Shown here in pieces: positions 35,653-43,786 of a DNA stretch of 64,000 nt; the stretch's first letter is position 1; each line of letters begins with the position of its first letter. The position numbers and the translations under genes were made by a program. This DNA is from CAIWHR01 sp963786625 (lineage in GTDB: Bacteria; Pseudomonadota; Gammaproteobacteria; Burkholderiales; Casimicrobiaceae), in assembly GCA_963786625.1 (NCBI GenBank), contig CAWAZS010000004.1, forward strand, positions 1 to 64,000, read 5' to 3'. The notes beneath the pieces are model-generated. The model saw only the letters and a program-made list of their open reading frames with translations, searched no databases and was not told the DNA's origin.

Positions 35653-36327
35653 CTATGCGGAGGCTCTCAGGGGCTCGAGGGCGGCGAGGACGAGGTCGAG
35701 GCCGAAGATGAACTCCTCGGCCGGGTCGTAGCCGGCAGCGACGAGCGCCGCGGCGGACTCGTTGAGGTAGGGGAACTCGTCAGGAGGAAGCTGGGGCAGG
35801 TAGACGTCCTCGGCCATGTCCGCGAGCTCGTCGGCGGTGTCGAACGGCAGGCTGGCTTCCTGCAGGGCGAACCCGTAGACGTAGCTGTCGAGCAACCAGT
35901 TGGCGTGCGTCGCCATCAGGACCGAGAAGCCAGCCCTTCGCAGGCAGGCGGTGACCGCTTCGCGGTGGCGGAGGTTCGCGGGCCCCGGCGATGTCCGCGA
36001 CTCCATCAGGCCGATCGCCCACGGGTGGCGTGCGAGAACCTGTCGGGCGGATACCGCCCGCCGTCGCATCGCCGACTGCCAGTCGGTCTCTTCGGGCGGG
36101 AGCTCGATCTCCTCGAACACGACGTCGATCATGGCGTCCAGCAGCTCGTCCTTGCTCGCCACGTAGTGGTAGAGCGACATCGCGCCCGCGCCGAGCGCGC
36201 CGGCCAGCCGGCGCATGCTCAGCCCGTCGACCCCCTCGCGGTCGGCGAGCCGGACCGCCTCGACCACCACCCGCTGCTTGCTCAGCCCCGCGTCTGACGC
36301 GACCTGGCGTTGTTCCTTCGCAGACAC
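35653..36327 (-). CDS. TetR-family regulator
   Basis: 224 residues from GTG at 36327 (AGGAG four to five bases upstream). HTH: SKQRVVVEAVRLADREGVDG then LSMRRLAGALGAGAMSLYHY (residues about 18-57), and a TetR_C-type ligand domain. Divergent from an oxidoreductase gene, with three operator copies between them. The longer open frame continuing upstream is an accident of GC-rich antisense sequence. Confidence 0.9.
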   Translation of the reverse strand: MSAKEQRQVASDAGLSKQRVVVEAVRLADREGVDGLSMRRLAGALGAGAMSLYHYVASKDELLDAMIDVVFEEIELPPEETDWQSAMRRRAVSARQVLARHPWAIGLMESRTSPGPANLRHREAVTACLRRAGFSVLMATHANWLLDSYVYGFALQEASLPFDTADELADMAEDVYLPQLPPDEFPYLNESAAALVAAGYDPAEEFIFGLDLVLAALEPLRASA

Positions 36328-36352
36328 GGGTCTCCTCGCTCGCTCGAACGGC

Positions 36353-36404
36353 TTGACAATCGTACAGCGTACGTGCATAGTACAGCGTACGACGTACAGT
36401 GTAC
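36353..36404 (+). promoter_or_regulatory. promoter with three iterated TetR-operator copies
   Basis: TTGACA (36353-36358), a 17-base spacer and CATAGT (36376-36381) form the promoter of the oxidoreductase gene. GTACAGCGTAC occurs at 36362-36372 and 36380-36390, and GTACAGTGTAC, a perfect palindrome, at 36394-36404. One copy sits in the spacer and two lie over or after the -10, so a bound repressor would block initiation. The divergent TetR gene is the obvious partner. Confidence 0.75.
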
Positions 36405-36444
36405 GAGCCAGCGAGAGTCGCAGCTCGGACGTGAGGAGGCTTCT

Positions 36445-37485
36445 GTGGGAATCGAACAGCGATCGAATGCCGGAGCACGCCTGGTGCCGGGGGCGAGTCC
36501 GGCCGGGGCGGCGACGATGCGGGCCGCCGTCCAGCACCGCTACGGCCCGCCCTCGGTGCTCGAGTCGTCCGAGGTCGGGATCCCGCTGCCCGGTCGAGGC
36601 GATGTGCTCGTCCAGGTGGGCGCGGCCTCGGTACATCCCGGCGACTACTTCGTCATGACCGGTGAGCCGTACGTGGTGCGCCTGGTGTTCGGGCTCCGCC
36701 GGCCGCGCCACGGCATCCCTGGCAGGGATCTCGCCGGCGTGGTGGCAGCGGTCGGGAAGGATGTCACCGCTCTCCGCCCCGGCGACGAGGTGTTCGGCTG
36801 GAGCACCGCTGGAACGCTCGCGGAGTACGCCTGCGTCCCGGCGGACAACCTCGTGTCCGTGCCCGCCAACCTGTCGGTCGTGGACGCGGCAGCGGTGCCC
36901 ACGTCGGCCATGACGGCGTTGCAGGCATTGCGCGAGATCGCGAACGTTCGACCGGGCCAGACGGTGCTGGTCACGGGCGCGTCGGGCGGCGTGGGCTCCT
37001 TCGCCGTACAGATCGCCAAGGCGTTCGGCGCCGAGGTGACGGGTGTGTGCAGCACCCGCAACGTCGACCTGGTCCGGTCGCTCGGTGCCGACCACGTCGT
37101 CGACTACACGAGGACCGACTTCACCCGCACCGAGAAGCGCTACGACGTCATCCTCGACAACGTGGAAGCCCAGCCCCTGGCGGCTGTCCGCCGAGCGCTG
37201 ACGCCCACCGGCACCCTCATCCCCAACAGCGGACGCGGCGGCCGCTGGCTCGGCCCCCTCGGTCGGATCGTCAAAGCGCGCGTGCTGTCCGGGTTCACCC
37301 GTCAGCAGCTGAAGCCCTTCACGTCGGTCGGGAAGCGCCAGGACCTGCTCACCCTGGCCGACCTGCTCGCGACCGGGCAGGTCACGCCCGTCATCGACCG
37401 CACCTACCCCCTCGACGAAGCAGCCGACGCCCTCCGCTACGTCGCGGCCGGCCACACCCGAGGGAAGGTCGTCGTCACCGTCTGA
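36445..37485 (+). CDS. NAD(P)-dependent medium-chain oxidoreductase (quinone-reductase type)
   Basis: 346 residues from GTG at 36445, five bases after GAGGAGG. MDR fold: RAAVQHRYGPPSVLESSEVG, VHPGDYFVMTG and IPGRDLAGVVAAVG, and the nucleotide site GQTVLVTGASGGVGSFAVQI. The catalytic-zinc Cys/His set is absent, so it belongs to the zinc-free quinone oxidoreductase-like group. Probably reduces or detoxifies a small electrophile that releases TetR. The DUF6326 gene follows 97 bp later. Confidence 0.9.
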   Translation: MGIEQRSNAGARLVPGASPAGAATMRAAVQHRYGPPSVLESSEVGIPLPGRGDVLVQVGAASVHPGDYFVMTGEPYVVRLVFGLRRPRHGIPGRDLAGVVAAVGKDVTALRPGDEVFGWSTAGTLAEYACVPADNLVSVPANLSVVDAAAVPTSAMTALQALREIANVRPGQTVLVTGASGGVGSFAVQIAKAFGAEVTGVCSTRNVDLVRSLGADHVVDYTRTDFTRTEKRYDVILDNVEAQPLAAVRRALTPTGTLIPNSGRGGRWLGPLGRIVKARVLSGFTRQQLKPFTSVGKRQDLLTLADLLATGQVTPVIDRTYPLDEAADALRYVAAGHTRGKVVVTV

Positions 37486-37582
37486 CGACCGGACCGACGA
37501 GAACGACCCAACCCGTGCGTATGCACGCCCAGACCTGCCGCCACTCCGGCGGACGGACCGCTCCTCTCGAAAGGAAGAACCG

Positions 37583-38332
37583 ATGACCATCCGAACGAAC
37601 ACCCCGAACCTGCTCGACAACCCGCCGATCCCCGTGCAGGCCAAGCTCGCCGCCGCATGGACCAGCTTCATGTTCCTCGTACATCTACGTCGACTACTTC
37701 CACCTCTACAAGCCCGGCGTCATCGACGACATCCTGGGTGGCGTCATCTTGAGTTCGACATCAGCCCGACGTTGATGACCATCTTCCTCGCGTTCATCGC
37801 GATCCCGGCCCTGATGGTGATGCTCTCCATGACGCTGCCCGCCCGGGTGAACCGCGCCACGAACCTCGTCGTGGCATCGCTGTACATCCCCGTCTCGGTG
37901 TTCAACGCGGCAGGGGCGTCCTGGGACTGGGCCTTCTTCTACGGCCTCTCCATCGGAGTCGAGGTGCTGCTCCTGGCCTTCGTCGACGGCATCCTGAATG
38001 GCCTCATCTGGAGGTTCGACATCAGCTCGACGTTGTTGACTATTTTCCTCGTGTCCGTGTCGATCCCGGCTCTCATGGTGGTGCTCTCCATGACGCTGCC
38101 CGCCCGGGTGAACCGCGCCACGAACCTCGTCGTTGCATCGCTCCTCATCCCCTACTCGATCTTCAACGCGGCAGGGGCGACTTGGGAGTGGGCCGCCTTC
38201 TACGGCATCTCCATCGGAATCGAGGTGCTGCTCCTGGCCTTCATCCTGCGCTCCGCCTGGACATGGCCTCGAACCGCCGCCCTCCCAGCCGGTCCCGCGA
38301 TGACCGGCCTTCGACAGGAGGCATCCATGTAA
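37583..38332 (+). CDS. DUF6326-type membrane protein with an internal tandem duplication
   Basis: Starts MTIRTNTPNLLDNPPIPVQA with RBS GAAAGGAAG upstream. The core FDISPTLMTIFLAFIAIPAL to EVLLLAF occurs twice, with an exact 261-bp period (37754-37981 and 38015-38242), so the protein has about twice the usual helices. Residues about 33-56 are read out of frame. Shifting by one base recovers YIYVDYFHLYKPGVIDDILG, the expected family sequence; one base is gained near 37679 and one lost near 37750 (compare TGGAGGTTC in copy 2 with TTGAGTTC in copy 1). Function of the family is unknown; it is probably co-regulated with the oxidoreductase. Confidence 0.75.
   Translation: MTIRTNTPNLLDNPPIPVQAKLAAAWTSFMFLVHLRRLLPPLQARRHRRHPGWRHLEFDISPTLMTIFLAFIAIPALMVMLSMTLPARVNRATNLVVASLYIPVSVFNAAGASWDWAFFYGLSIGVEVLLLAFVDGILNGLIWRFDISSTLLTIFLVSVSIPALMVVLSMTLPARVNRATNLVVASLLIPYSIFNAAGATWEWAAFYGISIGIEVLLLAFILRSAWTWPRTAALPAGPAMTGLRQEASM
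37754..37981 (+). repeat. tandem duplication inside DUF6326 gene, copy 1
   Basis: 228 bp aligned without gaps to copy 2 (38015-38242). The middle part, coding SMTLPARVNRATNLVVASL, is nearly identical at DNA level, whereas the ends have diverged (PTLMTIFLAFIA against STLLTIFLVSVS). Confidence 0.85.
38015..38242 (+). repeat. tandem duplication inside DUF6326 gene, copy 2
   Basis: Second copy, 261 bp downstream of the first, joined by VDGILNGLIWR, which itself matches the segment before copy 1 (IDDILGGVI). The duplicated unit is thus about 87 codons and keeps the frame. Confidence 0.85.
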
Positions 38333-38640
38333 CCGCGCCTCGGACAAGTCCTACGGCGTGAAGCCCGCCGCCGCGGACACCGGGCCGACCGTGACCAGCT
38401 CAGTCGCGGTATGCGCAGAGAACCTGCTCACGAACGGTCCGGTGTCCGCGCGGGGGCTCACTGGCCGGTGGGCAACGCCCATGATGGGGACCAGTTCTAG
38501 TCTCATTTGCCTAGGTTCGCGGCTGTCGATGACGGCCGGGCTCCTGGATTAGGAAGAATCGAACAGCGCAACGGACTGCTAGTCCAGATCTAGTCTCATC
38601 TGCTCGCGTCCAAGGGCGACCGTAGTCGTTCGGAGAAAGT
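38333..38640. other. no gene; two 20-bp direct repeats
   Basis: About 300 bp without a convincing frame. CCAGTTCTAGTCTCATTTGC at 38491-38510 recurs with two changes at 38584-38603. Both lie just left of the tRNA-Ser-like repeat at 38641 and could be integrase arm sites (inference). Confidence 0.45.
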
Positions 38641-38771
38641 TGAAACGGCTAGTCACGGCAATGTACGGACGATCCCGAACGCCCGTCCATCCAGCTGGAA
38701 AGCGGGTTGGGTTTACGCCCTCACGAGTTCGAATCTCGTATCCTCCGCCAGTTGACTAGGGGAAACGCTCC
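38641..38771 (+). repeat. attachment-site-like repeat with tRNA-Ser(GGA) 3' end, copy 1
   Basis: 38696-38750 equals the anticodon loop, variable arm, T arm and acceptor 3' strand with CCA of a tRNA-Ser(GGA) (TTCGAATC T loop, TCCTCCGCCA end). It is identical over 55 bp to 43431-43485. Homology extends 55 bp to the left (TGAAACGGCTAGTCACGG identical) and about 21 bp to the right. The 5' half of the tRNA (GGAGGAT...) is absent, so this is a fragment such as an integrase leaves, not a gene. Confidence 0.8.
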
Positions 38772-39146
38772 GAGCGCTGCCCCAGAGCCATCTCGAACTG
38801 CTCCCCACCGGGCACGTCCCTTGGCTCGCCGACCCCGACCGAGTCGCAAGAATGATCACCCGCCACATCACCCTTACCGGCACCCACGACAACCCCGCCG
38901 CGTAGGCCGCACAGTGCACGACGGACTCCGCTTAACGAGCGAACTCAAGTGAATGGATCTGCGCCAGACTGGACCTAAACGCTCATGAAGCGGGTGCCGA
39001 AGCCGCCAGTCGTGGTGCCCTCGATGTCGACGAGGTGTGGGACCACCTGGTCAGTAGACGCCCGAATCGTGCGTTTCGAGCTCAGACTCGATGGGTGTAT
39101 ACGAGCCGGCGTGGTTGTTGATACTTGCACGCGTATCGTCGCAAGT
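38772..39146. other. leader of the STAND gene; no coding region
   Basis: About 375 bp. Sequence after the att-like repeat differs from that after copy 2, as expected at a junction. ACTTGC (39123-39128) and GCAAGT (39141-39146) form an inverted repeat touching the GTG start at 39147, a possible operator. The region looks less GC-rich than its neighbours by eye. Confidence 0.4.
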
Positions 39147-41261
39147 GTGAGGGACTCGCTATCCCGCGCTGGGCGCATCGGTGACCTCTTGGCAAGGCGG
39201 CGCAGGTTCGTTGGGCGCGCTGCTGAGCTGGAGCTGTTCCGGTTGGCGCTCGATACCGGAGCGCCAGAACTGTCCGTGCTGTACATCCATGGGCCCGGCG
39301 GTGTGGGCAAGTCTTGGTTGTTGGATGAGATGCGTCGGCTTGCTGGGGATCGAGGCGTTCGAGTCGTGACGGTCGACGGTCGGGGAGTGCCCGCCACTCG
39401 GCCGGCGTTGACCGAGGCGCTCGGTGACCTCCTTTCCACGGCTGATGTTGGGGATGAGAACACGCCGCGGGTGCTGATGATTGACGCCTTCGAGCGGCTG
39501 GTGCCGTTGGAGCACGGGATCCGGACCGAGCTGCTCCCCGGATTGCCAGCGGGAACCGTGACGGTGATCGCCAGCCGGGTGCCGCCTTCGCCGGAGTGGC
39601 GGGCTGACAACGCCTGGATGGATCTGCTGCGCGTGGTCAGCCTGCGCAACCTCGCGCCCGCGGACAGTGGTGACTATCTCCGGAGGATGGGCGTGGTCGG
39701 CGAGGTCGCTGATCAGGTGGTCCGGACTACGCACGGGCACCCGTTTGCCCTGGCTCTGCTTGCAGACATCGTGGTCAGAGGGGGGTCGGTGTCTGTGGAA
39801 CCGCTTCCTCCAGACCTGTTGCGGGCGTTGGTGGACCGCTTCCTCGATGTCGTGCCCACTAAGTCACACCGTCAGGCGTTGGGCGTCTGCTCGATCGCTC
39901 GCATCACGACGCAATCGATGCTTCGCGACGTCATGACTACCAGCGACGACCCGGACGAGGGCGAGGTGGCAGCAGTCTTCGAATGGTTGCGCGAGCTGTC
40001 TTTCGTCCAGGCTGACCCTGACGGGCTGCACCCAGACGACTTGGCGCGGGAGGTCCTCGACGCCGAGTTGCGTTGGCGGGACCCGCAAGGCTACCGAGAC
40101 GTGCTTCGGAGGGTGTGGAGACACGTCAGGTCCCAGGTGAGGTCAGCTGGGGTCCGGGAGCAGCGGCACGCCATTCATGACTTGAAGTTCCTGTTCCGGA
40201 ACCTGGCGGGGGTCCGCTCACCGGTTGACTGGAGCAGCTGGTCCCAGGTGCAGCCGGAGCCAGAGCCTGCGTTGCCGAGCGATCGTGAGTCGATCCTTCG
40301 CCTCATCCGAGCAGCGGAGGGTGTCGAGTCGGGCAGGATAGCCGCCCTCTGGCTCGAGCGGCAGCCGGGCGGCTTCCATGTGCTGAGGCGCGCCGACGGG
40401 TCGGTCCGGGGAGTGGTCGGCCTGCTGGACCTGGCGCAGGCCACAGCCGAAGACTTGGTGGCCGATCCAGGGGCACGATCGGCGTGGGAGCACGCTACGA
40501 GCCGGCAGGCTCCGCGCCCCGGAGAGGCCGTCATTGCGTTGCGTCTTCTTGTCGATGCGGACGCCTATCAGGACCCGTCTCCGACCCTCAACGCCGCTCC
40601 GGTGCTGCAGATGCAGCAGTTCCTCAGATGCTCCAACCTCTCTTGGGGATTCCTGGCGATGTTCGAACCTGACCGCTGGAATGAGTACTTCGCGGTCGCA
40701 GACCTGCATCGCGTGACTGGGGCGGACTTCGCCGTCGGAGGTCGCACCTATGGCCTGTTCGCCCATGACTTCCGCACCGTTCCGGTGGATGCGTGGATCG
40801 ACATGGTGGTCGAACGAGGTCTGTCGGGTGACGCGGATCCCGCTGACCTGGTCGGCGCTGAGCGATTGTTGGTGCTGTCCAAGGTCGAGTTCGAGCAGGC
40901 CGTGCGACAGGCGCTTCAACACATCACCCGGCCCAAGGTGCTCGGGCGAAATCCGTTGGTGCGCACCCGTCTCGTTCAGGGTCGGGTGGGCGAAGGCGTG
41001 AGCGGGGGCCAAGTCCTCGAGGCCCTGGTTAGGGATGCCGTCAACACGCTCAGGGCCAACCCCAAGGATGATCGCCTCCTGCGGGCTCTCGATCGAACGT
41101 ACCTGCGCCCTGCGTCGACACAGGAGGCCGCTGCGTCGATGTTGGGTGTGCCCTTCAGCAGCTACCGCAGACATCTCAGCCAGGCCATCGCACGCATCAC
41201 GGAAGTGCTGTGGAAGCAGGAACTCTACGGGGAGGGTGCTCCCGGTGAGGTGCCCCGGTGA
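39147..41261 (+). CDS. STAND-type P-loop ATPase with C-terminal HTH-like region
   Basis: 704 residues from GTG at 39147, the last start before FVGRAAELELFRLALD, the usual STAND entry. Walker A GPGGVGKS at residues about 49-56 and Walker B RVLMIDAFE near 108. LRNLAPADSGDYLRRMGV and HGHPFALALLADIV are typical winged-helix-side motifs of these NTPases. The middle (residues about 400-470) has FHVLRRADGSVRGVVGLLDL, reminiscent of an acetyltransferase core but without a clear CoA loop. The end, LRPASTQEAAASMLGVPFSS with YRRHLSQAIARITEVLW, looks like a sigma-region-4-type HTH. Probably a signal-responsive regulator. Encoded 93 bp before the FAD monooxygenase in the att-bounded segment. Confidence 0.75.
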   Translation: MRDSLSRAGRIGDLLARRRRFVGRAAELELFRLALDTGAPELSVLYIHGPGGVGKSWLLDEMRRLAGDRGVRVVTVDGRGVPATRPALTEALGDLLSTADVGDENTPRVLMIDAFERLVPLEHGIRTELLPGLPAGTVTVIASRVPPSPEWRADNAWMDLLRVVSLRNLAPADSGDYLRRMGVVGEVADQVVRTTHGHPFALALLADIVVRGGSVSVEPLPPDLLRALVDRFLDVVPTKSHRQALGVCSIARITTQSMLRDVMTTSDDPDEGEVAAVFEWLRELSFVQADPDGLHPDDLAREVLDAELRWRDPQGYRDVLRRVWRHVRSQVRSAGVREQRHAIHDLKFLFRNLAGVRSPVDWSSWSQVQPEPEPALPSDRESILRLIRAAEGVESGRIAALWLERQPGGFHVLRRADGSVRGVVGLLDLAQATAEDLVADPGARSAWEHATSRQAPRPGEAVIALRLLVDADAYQDPSPTLNAAPVLQMQQFLRCSNLSWGFLAMFEPDRWNEYFAVADLHRVTGADFAVGGRTYGLFAHDFRTVPVDAWIDMVVERGLSGDADPADLVGAERLLVLSKVEFEQAVRQALQHITRPKVLGRNPLVRTRLVQGRVGEGVSGGQVLEALVRDAVNTLRANPKDDRLLRALDRTYLRPASTQEAAASMLGVPFSSYRRHLSQAIARITEVLWKQELYGEGAPGEVPR

Positions 41262-41324
41262 CGCGAGTGAGCCCAACTGAGCAGTACGTGGTCTGTCAAG
41301 TGATCAACTCCTGAGTGCAGCCTT

Positions 41325-41343
41325 CATGGAACCCAGTTCCATG
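41325..41343 (+). promoter_or_regulatory. 8-bp inverted repeat at the monooxygenase ribosome site
   Basis: CATGGAACCCAGTTCCATG, perfect stem with a 3-base loop, ends directly before GAGGAGGATGAC and the ATG at 41355. It could hide or expose the ribosome site as an RNA hairpin, or be an operator. Confidence 0.45.
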
Positions 41344-41354
41344 AGGAGGATGAC

Positions 41355-42725
41355 ATGCCAACGACAGTGGTCGGCGACCGGGCCGTTGTGCTCGGGGGCA
41401 GCGTGGCCGGGCTCCTGACAGCCCAGGTGCTCTCCGGAGCTTTCGATCGAGTAGCGGTTGTGGAGCGGGACCTGCTTTCGGGCGGTGAGCCGCCCGGACA
41501 GGCCTCCGAGAACCGGAAGGGCACACCGCAGGGACGGCATATCCATGGCTTGATGCCGGCCGGGCAGCGTGCCCTCGAGGAGATCCTGCCGGGCTTCCTT
41601 GCCGAACTCGAGGGCCACGGCGCGCCGGTGATGGACCAGCTGGCGCGGGCCCGGATCCTGCTCGGGGGGCATCGGTTCCATCGTGCGGACAGCGGGCTGA
41701 GGGTCGTTAGTGCAAGCCGGCCGCTGCTCGAGCGCTGCGTCCGGCAGCGTGTCCGGGCCAACCCCAAGGTGGAAATCATCGATGGCACCGATGTCGTGGG
41801 AATCGAGCTTTCGACAGATGGCTCACGCGTGACCGGTGCCCACCTGATGCCACGCGCCGATGGGAGTGCGGCGGAAGTGCTCGACGCAGACCTGGTGGTC
41901 GATGCCCTTGGTCGTGGTTCCCGGTTGTCCCACTGGCTGAAGATGATTGGCGTCGGGATGCCTCCAGAAGTTCGAATCGCCAGCGACGTCGGGTACGCGA
42001 GCGCCATCGCGCGGCTGCCACGCGAGGCTCTGGCGGGCGACCTGGCGATCATCAACGGCCCCCGACCCGGCCAGCCACGGGGCGGCGGTCTCGCCGCAAT
42101 CGAAGGCGACCGCTTCATCGTGACCCTCATGGGAATGGTGGGAGATCATCCGCCCACCGACCTGGCCGGCTTCATGGCCTTCGCGCGATCACTCGAGTTT
42201 CCTGACCTGGGCGAGGTCCTGGACCGTTGCGAACTGCTGAGCCCTGTGGCCGGGTTTCGGATCCCAGCCAGCGTGTGGCGACGATACGACCGCTTGCCGG
42301 CGCTGCCCGCCCGGCTCGTCGTCGTCGGCGACGCCCTCGCCAGCTTCAATCCCATCTACGGACAAGGCATGACCGTTGCCGCGCTCGAGGCGCTGGCCGT
42401 GCGTGCTCAGTTCGAGCGGGAAGGGCTGCGGTCCCATGCACTCATAGCCGCCCTCACCAGGCAGGTTGCCCCTGCGTGGAAGATGTCTGCCAGCGCGGAC
42501 CTAGCCTTTCCCGGGGTTCCCGGAACTCGGACGGCCGAGGTTCGGATGGTGAACTCCTACATCTCACGCGTCCAGGCCGCGGCGGAAACCGACCCCGAGG
42601 TTGCGGCCGCCTTTCTGCGAGTGGCCGGCATGGTCGACCGACCCGAACATCTGTTGAGGCCGGCGATGGTAGGCCGCGTGCTTCGTCAGGGATGGGGGAC
42701 GACCAGAGGCTGGAAGCGCGCGTAG
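41355..42725 (+). CDS. FAD-dependent monooxygenase (PHBH/2-polyprenyl-6-methoxyphenol hydroxylase type)
   Basis: 456 residues from ATG at 41355 with GAGGAGG seven bases upstream. N-terminal FAD site RAVVLGGSVAGLLTAQVLSG (a GxGxxG variant with Gly-Ser). LVVDALGRGSRLSHWL matches the DG-type motif, and VVVGDALASFNPIYGQGM is the ribityl-binding GD motif near residue 320. These enzymes hydroxylate small molecules using NAD(P)H and O2. No signal peptide. Paired with the STAND ATPase in the island; substrate unknown. Confidence 0.88.
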   Translation: MPTTVVGDRAVVLGGSVAGLLTAQVLSGAFDRVAVVERDLLSGGEPPGQASENRKGTPQGRHIHGLMPAGQRALEEILPGFLAELEGHGAPVMDQLARARILLGGHRFHRADSGLRVVSASRPLLERCVRQRVRANPKVEIIDGTDVVGIELSTDGSRVTGAHLMPRADGSAAEVLDADLVVDALGRGSRLSHWLKMIGVGMPPEVRIASDVGYASAIARLPREALAGDLAIINGPRPGQPRGGGLAAIEGDRFIVTLMGMVGDHPPTDLAGFMAFARSLEFPDLGEVLDRCELLSPVAGFRIPASVWRRYDRLPALPARLVVVGDALASFNPIYGQGMTVAALEALAVRAQFEREGLRSHALIAALTRQVAPAWKMSASADLAFPGVPGTRTAEVRMVNSYISRVQAAAETDPEVAAAFLRVAGMVDRPEHLLRPAMVGRVLRQGWGTTRGWKRA

Positions 42726-42960
42726 TGGTTGCAGTCCTCCATCGCCCACAGCCGGTCGGGCAACTGATTGCGTATCGCAGCACCTGCTTGAACCCCTCGG
42801 CGGTCGTGTCGAACCGACACAGGGCCACCGTCGTCGTCGGGGGGAGTAATCACCGACCGGACGACCGTCGTAAGCCGCGACCAGAGCCGGCCAATACAGC
42901 CGCGTTCCCGCTCCAAGGTCTGAGCCGGCGACGGTCAACCGATGTGCGTTCACTCCTGCG
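42721..42960 (-). pseudogene. IS110-family transposase N-terminal remnant
   Basis: In shifting minus-strand frames this stretch reads GVNAHRLTVAGSD, LCRFDTTAEGFKQVLRYA and DRLWAMEDCNHYAR. These resemble the start (GVDxHK), the T-x-x-G-F segment and the WAVEDCRH (catalytic Glu) of IS110-type transposases. It abuts the monooxygenase stop and is heavily decayed; the first Asp appears as Asn. The stretch 42961-43375 shows nothing further. Confidence 0.4.
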
Positions 42961-43313
42961 GAGAAGTCCGCTGCGCGCGAAATGTGCAGCTCGACAAGAG
43001 GACCGGACAGGGGTACGGACACGCGTCGTCTGAGCCCAGCTGTGGGGGAACCGTGGATTGCCACAGATCCGTGCGTTCGAGATGCTGCTCCACCGGTCAA
43101 CTCGAGAGTCGGGAAGCCTGGGCTGGTGCGGAGCGACGGCAGCCCATGCGTCGTGGTGGGCATCGATGATCAGCCGGGTCACGTCGAGTCTCTTCAGGTT
43201 GAGCTCCGGGCGTACCATCCGTTGCGCGGGGCATACTGTCATCAGGCTCGTCGCCGTACGGCGTTGGAAGCCGCCGTGCCCGCTCGTTCAACAGTCGGCG
43301 GCCGATTCCTGGG

Positions 43314-43332
43314 TTGGCCAGAAATTGTCTCA
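43314..43332 (+). repeat. direct repeat left of att-like copy 2
   Basis: TTGGCCAGAAATTGTCTCA here recurs at 43542-43561 as TTGGCCACGAAATTGTCTCA, one extra base. The two copies bracket the tRNA-Ser repeat and could be remnant integrase-binding or duplication scars. Confidence 0.45.
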
Positions 43333-43375
43333 GTTCACCACTGTTCGGAGCCGGTCGTCTGGATCCGCCGAGCAG

Positions 43376-43506
43376 TGAAACGGCTAGTCACGGGCCTGTG
43401 CAGACAGCGCCGAACACCCGCCCGCCCGGTTGGAAAGCGGGTTGGGTTTACGCCCTCACGAGTTCGAATCTCGTATCCTCCGCCACTTGATTAGGGGAAA
43501 CGCTCC
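43376..43506 (+). repeat. attachment-site-like repeat with tRNA-Ser(GGA) 3' end, copy 2
   Basis: Second copy of the 38641-38771 repeat: 55 bp identical (43431-43485), same spacing to TGAAACGGCTAGTCACGG at the left, and TTAGGGGAAACGCTCC to the right. Unlike copy 1 it is followed by a complete terminator hairpin, so it probably keeps the original chromosomal side of the tRNA gene. The 5' tRNA half is missing here too, so the intact tRNA gene must lie elsewhere. Confidence 0.8.
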
Positions 43507-43535
43507 TCCCGCAGATCTCGCGGGTTGGGCGTTTC
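43497..43535 (+). terminator. terminator after the tRNA-Ser-like fragment
   Basis: GAAACGC (43497-43503) pairs GCGTTTC (43529-43535), with an inner CCCGC/GCGGG stem, and is followed by TGAGTTTT. A normal intrinsic terminator placed just after a tRNA 3' end. The 250 bp from here to 43786 hold no gene. Confidence 0.7.
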
Positions 43536-43786
43536 TGAGTTTTGGCCACGAAATTGTCTCAATTGGTGTCCAGCGGGCCTCTCGCAGCGCGGATGTGCTC
43601 GGGCCGGTTGCCTGTCGACTTCACGAGGATCCACGACTTGCGGGCTGCATGTCCGGGCACAAGAAATGCCCAGGATGTGACGCGATCGGATGGGGGTCTA
43701 TGAGCCTCTCGTGGCGACGTTCTCTACTCGGCGCAGGACTGCCTGGTTTCGTGACGCCGCGATCCCGACGGTCGTAGCATGAAAGC

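Noticed and set aside
36328..37671. long upstream extension of the TetR gene frame on the minus strand
   Set aside because: It is antisense to the oxidoreductase. The HTH region and a GTG with a good ribosome site at 36327 define the true start.
38696..38750. complete tRNA-Ser gene
   Set aside because: Only the part from anticodon loop to CCA is present. The 5' acceptor strand and D arm cannot be found at either copy, and the anticodon stem does not close with a 7-base loop.
42564..43163. 199-codon minus-strand frame after the monooxygenase
   Set aside because: It crosses the certain 3' end of the monooxygenase and mixes frames of the IS110-like remnant; no coherent protein.
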